Source of the DNA: Treponema sp.
GTDB lineage: Bacteria; Spirochaetota; Spirochaetia; Treponematales; Breznakiellaceae
Direction of reading: 5' to 3'
Assembly (NCBI GenBank): GCA_031259515.1
Contig: JAIRLK010000001.1
Coordinates: 1-6,766 of the forward strand
Length of the DNA stretch: 6,766 nucleotides
Below the pieces are notes generated by a model. It was not told the DNA's origin, did not search any database, and saw only the letters and a list, made by a program, of their open reading frames with translations. The translations under genes and the position numbers were made by a program. Below are positions 1-6,615 of this stretch, one piece after another (the stretch's first letter is position 1; each line of letters starts with the position of its first letter).

Positions 1-150
1 GAATCCCTGGTCCTTCAGGAGGCCCGGAACGACATGGCCCAGGCCCGGCAGCAACTGCTGGAAGGAGAGCTGGCCTACCAAACCATGAACCTGGACCTGG
101 CGGCGGCCCTCAATATCGACTGGAACGCCTTAACAAGGAGCATACCGTGA
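1..150 (+). CDS. C-terminal end of a TolC-type outer-membrane efflux protein (5' truncated by window)
   Basis: The first reading frame is open from base 1 to the TGA at 148-150 and encodes 49 residues. It reads as an amphipathic helix (EARNDMAQARQQLLEGELAY) followed by LAAALNIDWNAL, the usual ending of outer-membrane efflux proteins, where a long periplasmic helix leads to a short tail after a 'Y-x-x-A-x-x-x-L' type segment. Such proteins form the trimeric channel-tunnel that takes substrates from an RND pump and adaptor across the outer membrane. The family call leans on context: an adaptor and an RND pump follow immediately. The stop codon overlaps the next gene's GTG start (GTGA), so the two are probably translationally coupled. 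The beta-barrel and most of the helical tunnel lie outside the window. Confidence 0.8.
   Translation, partial: ESLVLQEARNDMAQARQQLLEGELAYQTMNLDLAAALNIDWNALTRSIP
135..140 (+). promoter_or_regulatory. Ribosome binding site supporting the GTG start of the adaptor gene
   Basis: AAGGAG lies 6 bases before the GTG at 147 and inside the end of the upstream coding region. It is a strong Shine-Dalgarno match at good spacing, so the non-ATG start overlapping the upstream TGA is credible. It also supports translational coupling between channel and adaptor. Confidence 0.75.
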
Positions 151-1178
151 AACAATCCAGGAACCCCGATGGAAAAGCGTCAAAAGCGGTAACCGCTATC
201 ATCATCGCCCTGATTCTGCTTTTTGCGGGACTTACTATCTATACGGCGCTGCGGCAACGGGAACAGACAGCGGCCATGACGTCCCCGGCGGCTGGGGGCG
301 GTTCAGGCGGCGGCGCTCCTGGCAGCCGCCCAATCGGAGGATCGGGGGCGGGGCAGCAGCCTGGGGGCGGCCAGCGGCAGGCTACGACGGTCCGGGCGGC
401 CAGGGTGGTCCTGGGAACCGTAGAGAACCGGGTGGTGGTCAACGGGGATGTCCTGGCCCGATCCCAGGTAGCCATCTACCCGACGGTGGCGGGGAAACTC
501 ACGGAGTTCCGCTTCCAGGTGGGGGATAGGGTGAACCGGGGACAGACGGTAGCCCTGGTGGATCCTTCCCGGCCCGGGGAGTTCTATTCCCAGAGCCCGG
601 TGGTTTCCACCATAAGCGGGACTATCCTACAGACGCCGGTGAATCCCGGGGACACCGTTTCCGGCCAGACGGTGATCTGCGTCGTGGGAGACCTGGCGGT
701 CCTGGCGGTGGAGACCTTTGTCCCCGAACGGTTTTCCACCAGCGTCAGGCCGGGGCTTCCGGCGCTGGTTTCATTTGAGGCCATGGCTCAAGAACATTTC
801 GCCGCCGAGGTGGACGAGGTAAGCCCGGTTCTGGACCCGGCAAGCCGTACCCTGCGTATACGCCTCCGGTTTATGCCGGGACCTTCAGGCCGGGCGGATC
901 CCCGAATCAAGGCGGGGATGTTCGGGACCGTGAGCCTGGTAACCCATTCCCGGCGGAACGTGCCGGTCATCCCCCGGGCCGCGGCAATCAACACCTACGG
1001 GAACTGGATCGCCTTTGTTATCAAGGAAGATGCCACGGTGGAGCGCCGCTTCCTCACCCTGGGGCTGGAAAGCGAAACTACCCTGGAAATTGTAGACGGC
1101 CTGATCGTAGGGGAACGGATAGTCACGGCGGGGCCGAATTTTCTGTCCGACGGCGATACCGTCCACGTGGTCGACTAA
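147..1178 (+). CDS. RND efflux periplasmic adaptor (membrane fusion protein), apparently hairpin-less
   Basis: This 343-residue adaptor should link the inner-membrane RND pump to the outer-membrane channel. Residues 1-13 are basic. Residues 14-34 form one hydrophobic segment (AVTAIIIALILLFAGL), a signal anchor with no lipobox cysteine. Residues 46-78 are a Gly/Pro/Ser/Gln-rich linker. The biotinyl-lipoyl-like first half follows (about 105-139, including AGKLTEFRFQVGDRVNRGQ), and the second half is about 151-181 (STISGTILQTPVNPGDTVSGQ). Only some 11 residues separate the halves, where typical adaptors insert a long alpha-helical hairpin. A beta-barrel-like region (about 182-265, with LDPASRTLRIRLRF and IKAGMFGTV) and a membrane-proximal domain (about 270-343, with DGLIVGERIVTAGPNFLSDGD) complete the family order, so the short link looks native and not a deletion artefact. 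The same hairpin-less form is known in Borrelia BesA. The GTG start is supported by its Shine-Dalgarno site and overlap with the preceding stop. Confidence 0.92.
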   Translation: MKQSRNPDGKASKAVTAIIIALILLFAGLTIYTALRQREQTAAMTSPAAGGGSGGGAPGSRPIGGSGAGQQPGGGQRQATTVRAARVVLGTVENRVVVNGDVLARSQVAIYPTVAGKLTEFRFQVGDRVNRGQTVALVDPSRPGEFYSQSPVVSTISGTILQTPVNPGDTVSGQTVICVVGDLAVLAVETFVPERFSTSVRPGLPALVSFEAMAQEHFAAEVDEVSPVLDPASRTLRIRLRFMPGPSGRADPRIKAGMFGTVSLVTHSRRNVPVIPRAAAINTYGNWIAFVIKEDATVERRFLTLGLESETTLEIVDGLIVGERIVTAGPNFLSDGDTVHVVD

Positions 1179-1184
1179 GAGGAG
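1177..1184 (+). promoter_or_regulatory. Ribosome binding site of the RND transporter gene
   Basis: AAGAGGAG begins on the last bases of the adaptor's TAA stop and ends 6 bases before the ATG at 1191. The 12-base gap leaves no room for a separate promoter, so adaptor and pump should share one transcript. Confidence 0.75.
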
Positions 1185-1190
1185 CGGGCC

Positions 1191-4100
1191 ATGAATATAG
1201 CGAAGTATTCGGTACAGCGGCCGGTAACCATCGTCGTGCTTTACGCTCTGGCCCTGGGCATTGCCGCGACGCTGGTCCCGAATATCGCGGTGGACCTCTT
1301 CCCCTCCACGGTCCGGCCGGTCCTCTCGGTCTACACCTCGTTTCCCGGGGCCGGTCCGGCGGATGTGGAACGGAACGTAACCATGCCGCTGGAACGGGCG
1401 CTGGCGGCTTCCAAGGGGCTCACGGACATGACCAGCAACTCGTCCTTTGAATCAAGTTCCATCAATCTAAATTTCGCCTACGGCACAGACATGGACCAGG
1501 CTATGACGGATGTTCAGACTCTGGCGGCTCGGCTGGCCAATTCCCTGCCTGACGACGCGGGAACTCCTACGGTACGGCGTTTCGATATGTCCGCCATGCC
1601 TATCATGCGCCTGGTGGTTCGGGGCGATTACCCGCCGGATCAACTGCGGATCTTCGCGGAGGACGAGATACAGGCCGGTATAGAGCGGATAGAGGGGGTG
1701 GCGTCGGCGGATGTTACCGGGGGAACCACCCAGATAGTCCTGGTGGCGGCGTCCCAAAACCGGCTTGCCGCCTATGACCTTACCCTGAGCGACGTAACGG
1801 CGGCCCTGCGGGGTCAGAACATCCTAACCTCCGGGGGGAGCATGACCCGTGGGACCCGTGACTACCAGCTTCTTACCCGGCAGGAACTCGTGGACCTGGA
1901 TCAGGTGAAGCGCCTTGTCGTCAAGACGGTCAACGTCCCCCAGGCCGGCCTTGCGGGAGCGCTGAACCGTTCCCAAGTAGTGCGTCTTGAGGACATAGCG
2001 GAGGTGTCTACGGCCTTCAACGACAACGCCGCACGGGTTTCGGTGAACGGCCAGAGCGGCGTCTACATACAGGTCCAGAGCGAAAGCGACAGCAATTCTG
2101 TACAGGTAGCAAACCGGGTGCGGGAAGCCCTGAAAGGGATAAACGAAGACCTGCCCCGCGGCATCACCGTGGCGGTACTGTCGGATGACACCTCCCTCAT
2201 CAGCGCCACCTTGAGTCAGGTGTATTCCAACGCCTTCCAGGGCGCCGTCCTGGCCATGATCATCCTCTTCATCTTCCTGCGGAACGTAAAAGGAACCCTC
2301 ATCATCGGCCTTTCCATTCCGGTTTCTATCCTCCTTACCCTGATGTTCATGGCCGTATTCGGCTTTACCCTGAACCTCCTCACCATGACCGGCCTTATCC
2401 TGGGGCTGGGGATGACCGTGGACGCTTCCATCGTAATCCTGGAAAACGTCCACAACTACCGGGAACGGGGGGCCAAACCGGAAATCGCCGCAGTCCTGGG
2501 AAGCCAGGAGATGATCCGGGCCATTGTTACATCCACAACCACGACCCTCTGTGTGTTCGTGCCTCTCATCATCTATAAAAACGATCTGGAAATGATGGGC
2601 CAGCTTTTCAACGACCTCATCTTTACGGTGGTCATTTCCCTGACCTGCTCCCTGGCGGTGGCGGTTACGCTGGTGCCCGCCCTCTGCGGCCCCATTTTCA
2701 AACTGGATACCCGGAAGCAAAAGCCTCTGAAGAACCGCCTACTGCGCTTCATCGACGACAAGATGGAAGGTTTCTTCCGTTCCCTGGACAACGGGTATAA
2801 GCGGGCGCTGAACTACTGCCTGAACCGCCGGTTACTGATACTGCTCCTGGTTCTCCTTATTCTGACCTTTTCCCTGTTCCAGTTCAACGGCATAGGGATG
2901 AACCTCTTTATCCGCAGCCGCACCGACGACGTGGTCAACATCAATGTTTCCATGCCCCAGGGAACTACCATTGAAACGACCGAACTGGCGCTTCTTGACC
3001 TGGCGGAAATCGTCAGGGAAAACATTGAAAGCTACAACAATCTTATCCTTACCGCACGGCGGAGCGGTACCAACCAGGGATCGGTGCAGATAACCCTTCC
3101 CCCGCCGGCGGAGCAGGTGGACACGCCCAACAGGGTGATACAAAAATTGACGCCCTACCTTACCACGTTTCCGGGAGCGCGGATCGCCTTCCGGGCGGGC
3201 CGTTCCATGGGCGGCGGTTCCGCCGTGGAAATCGCCGTCAGTTCCCGGGACACGGAGGCCCTGACCGAAACCGCGAACGAAATTCAGCAGATCATGATCC
3301 GGTATCTTCCGGAAATCGAAAATCCGGTGGTGAACATTGACGAGGGAGCGCCTCAGTTACAGATAGAAATCGACCGGGACCGGGCTGCGGCCCTGGGAAT
3401 TTCCCTTTCCGCCGTCGCGTCGGAGATCAGGACTGCCATGGACGGCGTTACGGCTACGACCATTTCCCAGGGAGACCGGCTTGTCAACATCATCGTGCGG
3501 TTTCAGGATTCAGACCGCCGGGGCGGCGTTCCCAATCTGGACGCCGTCTTCGTGATGGGCAGGAACGGCAGCCGTGTGTCCCTGTCCAATGTGGCGAAGA
3601 TCACCGAAGGCCGCTCCCCCGCCTCTATACGCCGGGAAAACCAGGAGCGCCTGGTCCGCGTTACCGGAGAACTCCCCCAGGGTATAGCCGCCACGGACAT
3701 GCAACGCCGCCTTGAGGCCACGGTACAGCGCTACCTGATCCCCCGGGAAAATGTTACGGTCCGCTACTTAGGCGAGGCTGTAGAAGTGGAAACCTATAAC
3801 CGGCGTTTTATCCTGATCATAGGGGTTGCGGTATTTCTGGTGTTCGGCCTTATGGCAAGCCAGTTTGAGTCCTTTGTGGACCCCCTCATCATCTTTTTTT
3901 CAATCCCGCTCCTCTTTATCGGCGTCATCTGGATCTACAAGATAGGTAACGAGGCCATGTCGGTGTTTTCCGCCGTAGGCATTGTTGCCCTGGTGGGGGT
4001 TGTGGTCAACAACGGCATAGTCCTGGTGGACTACACGAATACCCTCCGCGCCCGGGGTATGCGGGTCAAGGAAGCCTGCCTCGAAGCAGGGAGCAACCGC

Positions 4101-4313
4101 CTCCGTCCCATCCTCATGACGAGCCTTACCACTATCCTGGGCATGGTCCCCATCGCCTTCTTTCCCGGAGCGGGGGCGGACACCATTCAGCCTATAGGCA
4201 AAACCTTTGTGGGCGGCCTGACCGTGAGTTCTATAATGACCCTGTTCGTAACGCCGGTGATGTACTCCCTCCTCAACAGCCGCCGCGACCGGAAACTGGA
4301 TAAGAAAGGATGA
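1191..4313 (+). CDS. RND family efflux transporter, HAE1/AcrB-like inner-membrane pump
   Basis: The protein has 1040 residues, close to the usual 1020-1050 of this family, and looks complete. It should be a trimeric proton-driven pump that takes substrates from the periplasm or outer membrane leaflet and passes them to the adaptor and channel. Twelve membrane segments fit the RND duplicated plan: about 10-29, 346-363, 369-390, 394-418, 441-462, 476-497, 547-567, 873-889, 897-919, 924-946, 971-991 and 1003-1027, with two large periplasmic loops after segments 1 and 7. Family motifs include the N-terminal SVQRPVTIVV, FPGAGPADVE (51-60), GLGMTVDASIVILENV (405-420), VVVNNGIVLVDYTN (937-950) and NRLRPILMTS (969-978). 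Of the AcrB proton-relay residues, Asp407 is kept (Asp411). Asp408 is replaced by Ala412 and Lys940 by Asn940, while the Arg971/Thr978 equivalents (Arg970, Thr977) remain. VDxSIV together with VVNN places it with SwrC-like members, not classical AcrB. Substrates cannot be told from sequence. Confidence 0.96.
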   Translation: MNIAKYSVQRPVTIVVLYALALGIAATLVPNIAVDLFPSTVRPVLSVYTSFPGAGPADVERNVTMPLERALAASKGLTDMTSNSSFESSSINLNFAYGTDMDQAMTDVQTLAARLANSLPDDAGTPTVRRFDMSAMPIMRLVVRGDYPPDQLRIFAEDEIQAGIERIEGVASADVTGGTTQIVLVAASQNRLAAYDLTLSDVTAALRGQNILTSGGSMTRGTRDYQLLTRQELVDLDQVKRLVVKTVNVPQAGLAGALNRSQVVRLEDIAEVSTAFNDNAARVSVNGQSGVYIQVQSESDSNSVQVANRVREALKGINEDLPRGITVAVLSDDTSLISATLSQVYSNAFQGAVLAMIILFIFLRNVKGTLIIGLSIPVSILLTLMFMAVFGFTLNLLTMTGLILGLGMTVDASIVILENVHNYRERGAKPEIAAVLGSQEMIRAIVTSTTTTLCVFVPLIIYKNDLEMMGQLFNDLIFTVVISLTCSLAVAVTLVPALCGPIFKLDTRKQKPLKNRLLRFIDDKMEGFFRSLDNGYKRALNYCLNRRLLILLLVLLILTFSLFQFNGIGMNLFIRSRTDDVVNINVSMPQGTTIETTELALLDLAEIVRENIESYNNLILTARRSGTNQGSVQITLPPPAEQVDTPNRVIQKLTPYLTTFPGARIAFRAGRSMGGGSAVEIAVSSRDTEALTETANEIQQIMIRYLPEIENPVVNIDEGAPQLQIEIDRDRAAALGISLSAVASEIRTAMDGVTATTISQGDRLVNIIVRFQDSDRRGGVPNLDAVFVMGRNGSRVSLSNVAKITEGRSPASIRRENQERLVRVTGELPQGIAATDMQRRLEATVQRYLIPRENVTVRYLGEAVEVETYNRRFILIIGVAVFLVFGLMASQFESFVDPLIIFFSIPLLFIGVIWIYKIGNEAMSVFSAVGIVALVGVVVNNGIVLVDYTNTLRARGMRVKEACLEAGSNRLRPILMTSLTTILGMVPIAFFPGAGADTIQPIGKTFVGGLTVSSIMTLFVTPVMYSLLNSRRDRKLDKKG

Positions 4314-4319
4314 AAGGAA

Positions 4320-4352
4320 GGGGAAGCTGCGGACTTGCTTTGCAACTTCCCC
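4320..4352. repeat. GC-rich hairpin 1 in the convergent spacer
   Basis: GGGGAAG (4320-4326) pairs with CTTCCCC (4346-4352). After one C/A mismatch, TGC (4328-4330) pairs with GCA (4342-4344), leaving an 11-base loop. It begins 7 bases after the pump's stop. Read on the minus strand, a pyrimidine-rich run (TTCCTTTC) follows the stem, so it may help end transcription coming from the lipoprotein gene. No long T-run is present. Confidence 0.55.
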
Positions 4353-4355
4353 CTC

Positions 4356-4374
4356 TGCGGGGATCTGCCCCGCA
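4356..4374. repeat. GC-rich hairpin 2 in the convergent spacer
   Basis: TGCGGGG (4356-4362) and CCCCGCA (4368-4374) form a perfect 7-bp stem with a 5-base loop. A second CCCCGC copy at 4378-4383 could replace the right arm, giving an alternative fold. No T-run follows on either strand, so alone it is not a canonical terminator. Confidence 0.6.
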
Positions 4375-4388
4375 ACGCCCCGCTAAGA

Positions 4389-4440
4389 GGCTTTGGGCCC
4401 CAGGGACCCAAAGCCCCTGGGGCCCCCGGAGGGTTTATTT
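4389..4440 (+). terminator. Probable terminator region of the efflux operon, made of two mutually exclusive stems
   Basis: Two perfect stems compete for the same bases. GGCTTTGGG (4389-4397) pairs with CCCAAAGCC (4407-4415), and GGGCCCCAGGG (4395-4405) pairs with CCCTGGGGCCC (4415-4425). The second is 11 bp, almost all G-C, with a 9-base loop. A short T-rich stretch, TTTATTT (4434-4440), follows 8 bases later and overlaps the end of the convergent lipoprotein gene. The position after the last operon gene fits a terminator, but the gap before the weak U-tract is atypical. The overlapping palindromes could instead belong to a dispersed repeat. Confidence 0.5.
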
Positions 4441-6582
4441 AGAGCGAACAACCCGCAAGCCCATGTAGTGGAGGAGGCTTGTGGGGGCATCTATGCTCCG
4501 GTCGGTAACACGGAGGTACTTAGTCCCATACTGCCAGCCTCCGCCGCGGCTTACCCGGGAACCTCCCGTTTCTGGGCCAGTGGGATTCTCAGAGGGGCTC
4601 TTCTTATAATAGGAAGCGTCATACCTGTCCCAGCACCATTCCCGCACGTTCCCGCTCATGTCATACAGGCCCAGGCTGTTGGGAGCCTTCTGCCCTATCG
4701 GGTGAATCGTAGTGTTGCTGTTCGCATCGTACCACGCAACATCACCAGGGGTATTGCTCCCGGCATAAAGTGTGTACGCGGCGACCCCTGTTCCCCCTTT
4801 CGCAGCGTATTCCCACTCCGCCTCCGTTGGCAGCCGGTAGCCATTCTTGGAAAAATCACAAACGATCTTATCTCCGCTTCCACTGTACACGGGGTCTAAA
4901 CCCTCCGCTGTGCTCCGCAGGTTGCAGTATTCTACAGCTTCGTACCAGGTTACACATTCTACCGGAAGGTTATCCCCTTTCCATTTGCTCCGGTTTCTGG
5001 TCGACCCCATTATTTCCTCCCATTCCTTCTGAGTTACCTCATACTTATCTATAGAGAAATCACTGACAGTTACCTGGTGTACGGGCTTTTCATCAGCACG
5101 GGCGTCGATTCCGGTACTTCCCATATCGAAGGTCCCGCCTTGTACAACCACCATGTTGGGAGGCATCACCGGAGTTCCGGGGTTAGCCGTTCCTCCGGTG
5201 TTGATCACCAGAGGCTCGCTCACTTTTCCGCCTTTGAATAACCTCAAATACACGTCATAATTGCCCGCAGTACCAATAGGTATCTGTTTCTGATGGGCTT
5301 CCCCAGCCCCAACTGAGTCTAGTGATATATAGGAGGAATAATCCGGCTCCTTGCCAGGTTCTACTACGGCGTAATAGACTTCGGCCTTTCCCTGGTACCC
5401 ATCGGCGGCAAACTTTAGGACAGGGTTGGCTGAGTTCCCCGGTCCCACAACCTCCCCGTTCCTGATCTCCAGGGTATCATCCCGCGCCTCCGTTACGTTG
5501 AAGACTACCGCCCCGTTCCCGTTGGCCGTTCCGTCCCCCAGGTTGGTAAAGTTTGTGGCTGTATCTTGAACCTCGTCGTTTATCCCATTACGGATGATCC
5601 ACACCGGGCCTCCCGCGCTCAGGTCAAATTTCGAGCCGCTGTCAAACTTGTTCCAGATACCGGCGCTCTCAGGGCCGGTCAGGCTAAACGGTACATACTC
5701 CAGCTTGAAATAAGCTGAGCCGGAGGTCCCAATAAGGTGCAGTCCCGATGTATATGCCCCTATATTCAGCGTGATGATGTTTCCGGTTTCGGCGGGAACG
5801 TCGATTTGTACCGGAACGTTAAAACCACCACCCTTCGCCGAGGCCGTCATCGCCTTGAGCCGTAAAAGGTTTCCGGACGCAGGGTCCATTACTTTTTGGG
5901 CCCGTATCAGATCATTCAAGCCGCCTTCGGCTTTTCCCCGTTTTAGAGTCCACACCGCATTCCACTCAATCGGAAGAAGCGCGGCCGGCAGAGGCGTCCC
6001 GGAGAGCATTTTCGGTCCGGTTGTCCTGGAATCCAAGGGGACATCCGTATTGGCGGTGGTAAACGAGGCGTCCACCACGAGGGGCCACATAGTAATCACT
6101 ATTTCCCCGCTCTCGGTTATTTTCTGCTCCTTGAGTCCTGCCGCTAGAAGCGTGGGCGGCCTGTCTTCGTGATACAGATAGCGCCCGGCAGTTTCGCCGT
6201 TCCTTTCCCAGTGTCCCATCAACAACAGGAAATAGTAGGTATCCCCGAAGGTAATGGAATCAATGGAGAGCGGCGCCGCGGTTTCACTCGCGGATTCCCG
6301 GCGGCGCTCATCAAAGGCAACGATATTTCCCTCGCCGTCCGTTACGATAAGCTGGATAAAGTTACGGATACCACCCGGTCCCGCGGCTTTTATCCGGTCC
6401 GCGTCCAGTCCCGCTACGGACCGGACTTCTCCCTTCTTACCTATCGTTACACGTATCGTAAAGGGGTCTGCAACCGAATCGCCTGTTTTTGGGGACGTGG
6501 CTGTTATGGGGTTGAAACATCCAGCGAATAACACCGCCAGGAAACCGAAGGCAAAAAAGCCTTTTAATTTTGCGTTTTTCAT
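4435..6582 (-). CDS. Large lipoprotein with C-terminal FGE/SUMF1-like (C-type-lectin-fold) domain lacking catalytic cysteines
   Basis: This 715-residue predicted lipoprotein starts with a signal peptide (KNAKLKGFFAFGFLAVLFAGC). Cys22 is the likely lipidated residue; Phe at -3 fits the loose spirochete lipobox. Residues 23 to about 475 are beta-rich and match no domain I can name; within them about 340-465 looks like a separate beta-sandwich module ending in a Gly/Pro linker (463-475). Residues about 476-713 are an FGE-sulfatase-type domain: MVVVQGGTFDMGS (477-489), KPVHQVTVSDFSIDKYEVTQ (499-518), PVECVTWYEAVEYCN (540-554), GYRLPTEAEWEYAAKGG (581-597), LGLYDMSGNVREWCWDRY (637-654), RVSRGGGW (676-683) and MGLRVVR (707-713). 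The positions of the two copper-binding catalytic cysteines of true FGE are Tyr685 and Leu690, so formylglycine synthesis is very unlikely. Ligand binding or surface display is more plausible, by inference. The start is supported by the signal peptide and a Shine-Dalgarno site. The gene stands alone, convergent with the pump operon, and its GC looks lower by eye. Confidence 0.9.
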   Translation of the reverse strand: MKNAKLKGFFAFGFLAVLFAGCFNPITATSPKTGDSVADPFTIRVTIGKKGEVRSVAGLDADRIKAAGPGGIRNFIQLIVTDGEGNIVAFDERRRESASETAAPLSIDSITFGDTYYFLLLMGHWERNGETAGRYLYHEDRPPTLLAAGLKEQKITESGEIVITMWPLVVDASFTTANTDVPLDSRTTGPKMLSGTPLPAALLPIEWNAVWTLKRGKAEGGLNDLIRAQKVMDPASGNLLRLKAMTASAKGGGFNVPVQIDVPAETGNIITLNIGAYTSGLHLIGTSGSAYFKLEYVPFSLTGPESAGIWNKFDSGSKFDLSAGGPVWIIRNGINDEVQDTATNFTNLGDGTANGNGAVVFNVTEARDDTLEIRNGEVVGPGNSANPVLKFAADGYQGKAEVYYAVVEPGKEPDYSSYISLDSVGAGEAHQKQIPIGTAGNYDVYLRLFKGGKVSEPLVINTGGTANPGTPVMPPNMVVVQGGTFDMGSTGIDARADEKPVHQVTVSDFSIDKYEVTQKEWEEIMGSTRNRSKWKGDNLPVECVTWYEAVEYCNLRSTAEGLDPVYSGSGDKIVCDFSKNGYRLPTEAEWEYAAKGGTGVAAYTLYAGSNTPGDVAWYDANSNTTIHPIGQKAPNSLGLYDMSGNVREWCWDRYDASYYKKSPSENPTGPETGGSRVSRGGGWQYGTKYLRVTDRSIDAPTSLLHYMGLRVVRSK
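4444..4557 (-). other. Candidate variable region (C-terminal lectin-fold segment) of the lipoprotein
   Basis: This covers residues 676-713, from RVSRGGGW to MGLRVVR. The framework residues (R-G-G-x-W, R-V at 691-692, R695, P700, G708-x-R710) are those expected in FGE-like and DGR-target domains. The residues between them (QYGTKYL, SIDA, TSLLHYM) fall where DGR-varied residues sit in C-type-lectin targets such as Treponema TvpA. Several interposed codons end in C (tac, ctc, agc, ctc, ctc, cac, tac), as expected from AAC template codons, but ggg, aag and tat do not fit as neatly. No template repeat or reverse transcriptase is in the window, so the label is tentative. Confidence 0.25.
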
Positions 6583-6587
6583 GAAAA

Positions 6588-6595
6588 TCTCCTAA
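6588..6595 (-). promoter_or_regulatory. Ribosome binding site of the lipoprotein gene
   Basis: On the minus strand, TTAGGAGA lies 5 bases before the ATG at 6582-6580. Together with the signal peptide that starts right there, it settles the start codon. Longer minus-strand reading upstream is in another frame and has no equivalent site. Confidence 0.75.
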
Positions 6596-6615
6596 GAAAA
6601 TTGTTTTGTATTTGA

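Noticed and set aside
1824..2720. A 298-codon minus-strand open frame inside the RND pump gene
   Set aside because: It lies antisense to a strongly conserved pump frame, is rich in His, Gly and Gln with no recognisable fold, and arises from GC-biased codon positions.
3894..3900. A run of seven T in the pump gene as a phase-variation tract
   Set aside because: It encodes Phe-Phe in a conserved membrane helix, the frame is intact, and seven bases is short for a phase-variable tract.
4187..4411. A 74-codon minus-strand open frame across the pump's end and the spacer
   Set aside because: It overlaps the conserved last pump helix, and its start lies in the palindromes. It contains low-complexity Gly/Pro/Arg sequence derived from the repeats.
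4393..4899. A 168-codon plus-strand open frame antisense to the lipoprotein, starting in the hairpin spacer
   Set aside because: It would start at TTG inside a palindrome with no ribosome site and runs opposite the conserved FGE-like domain. Its opening GP-rich residues are just the translated palindrome.
4435..5157. An active sulfatase-activating formylglycine-generating enzyme
   Set aside because: Both catalytic cysteine positions are substituted, no sulfatase gene is nearby, and the protein is a lipoprotein with a large extra N-terminal region.
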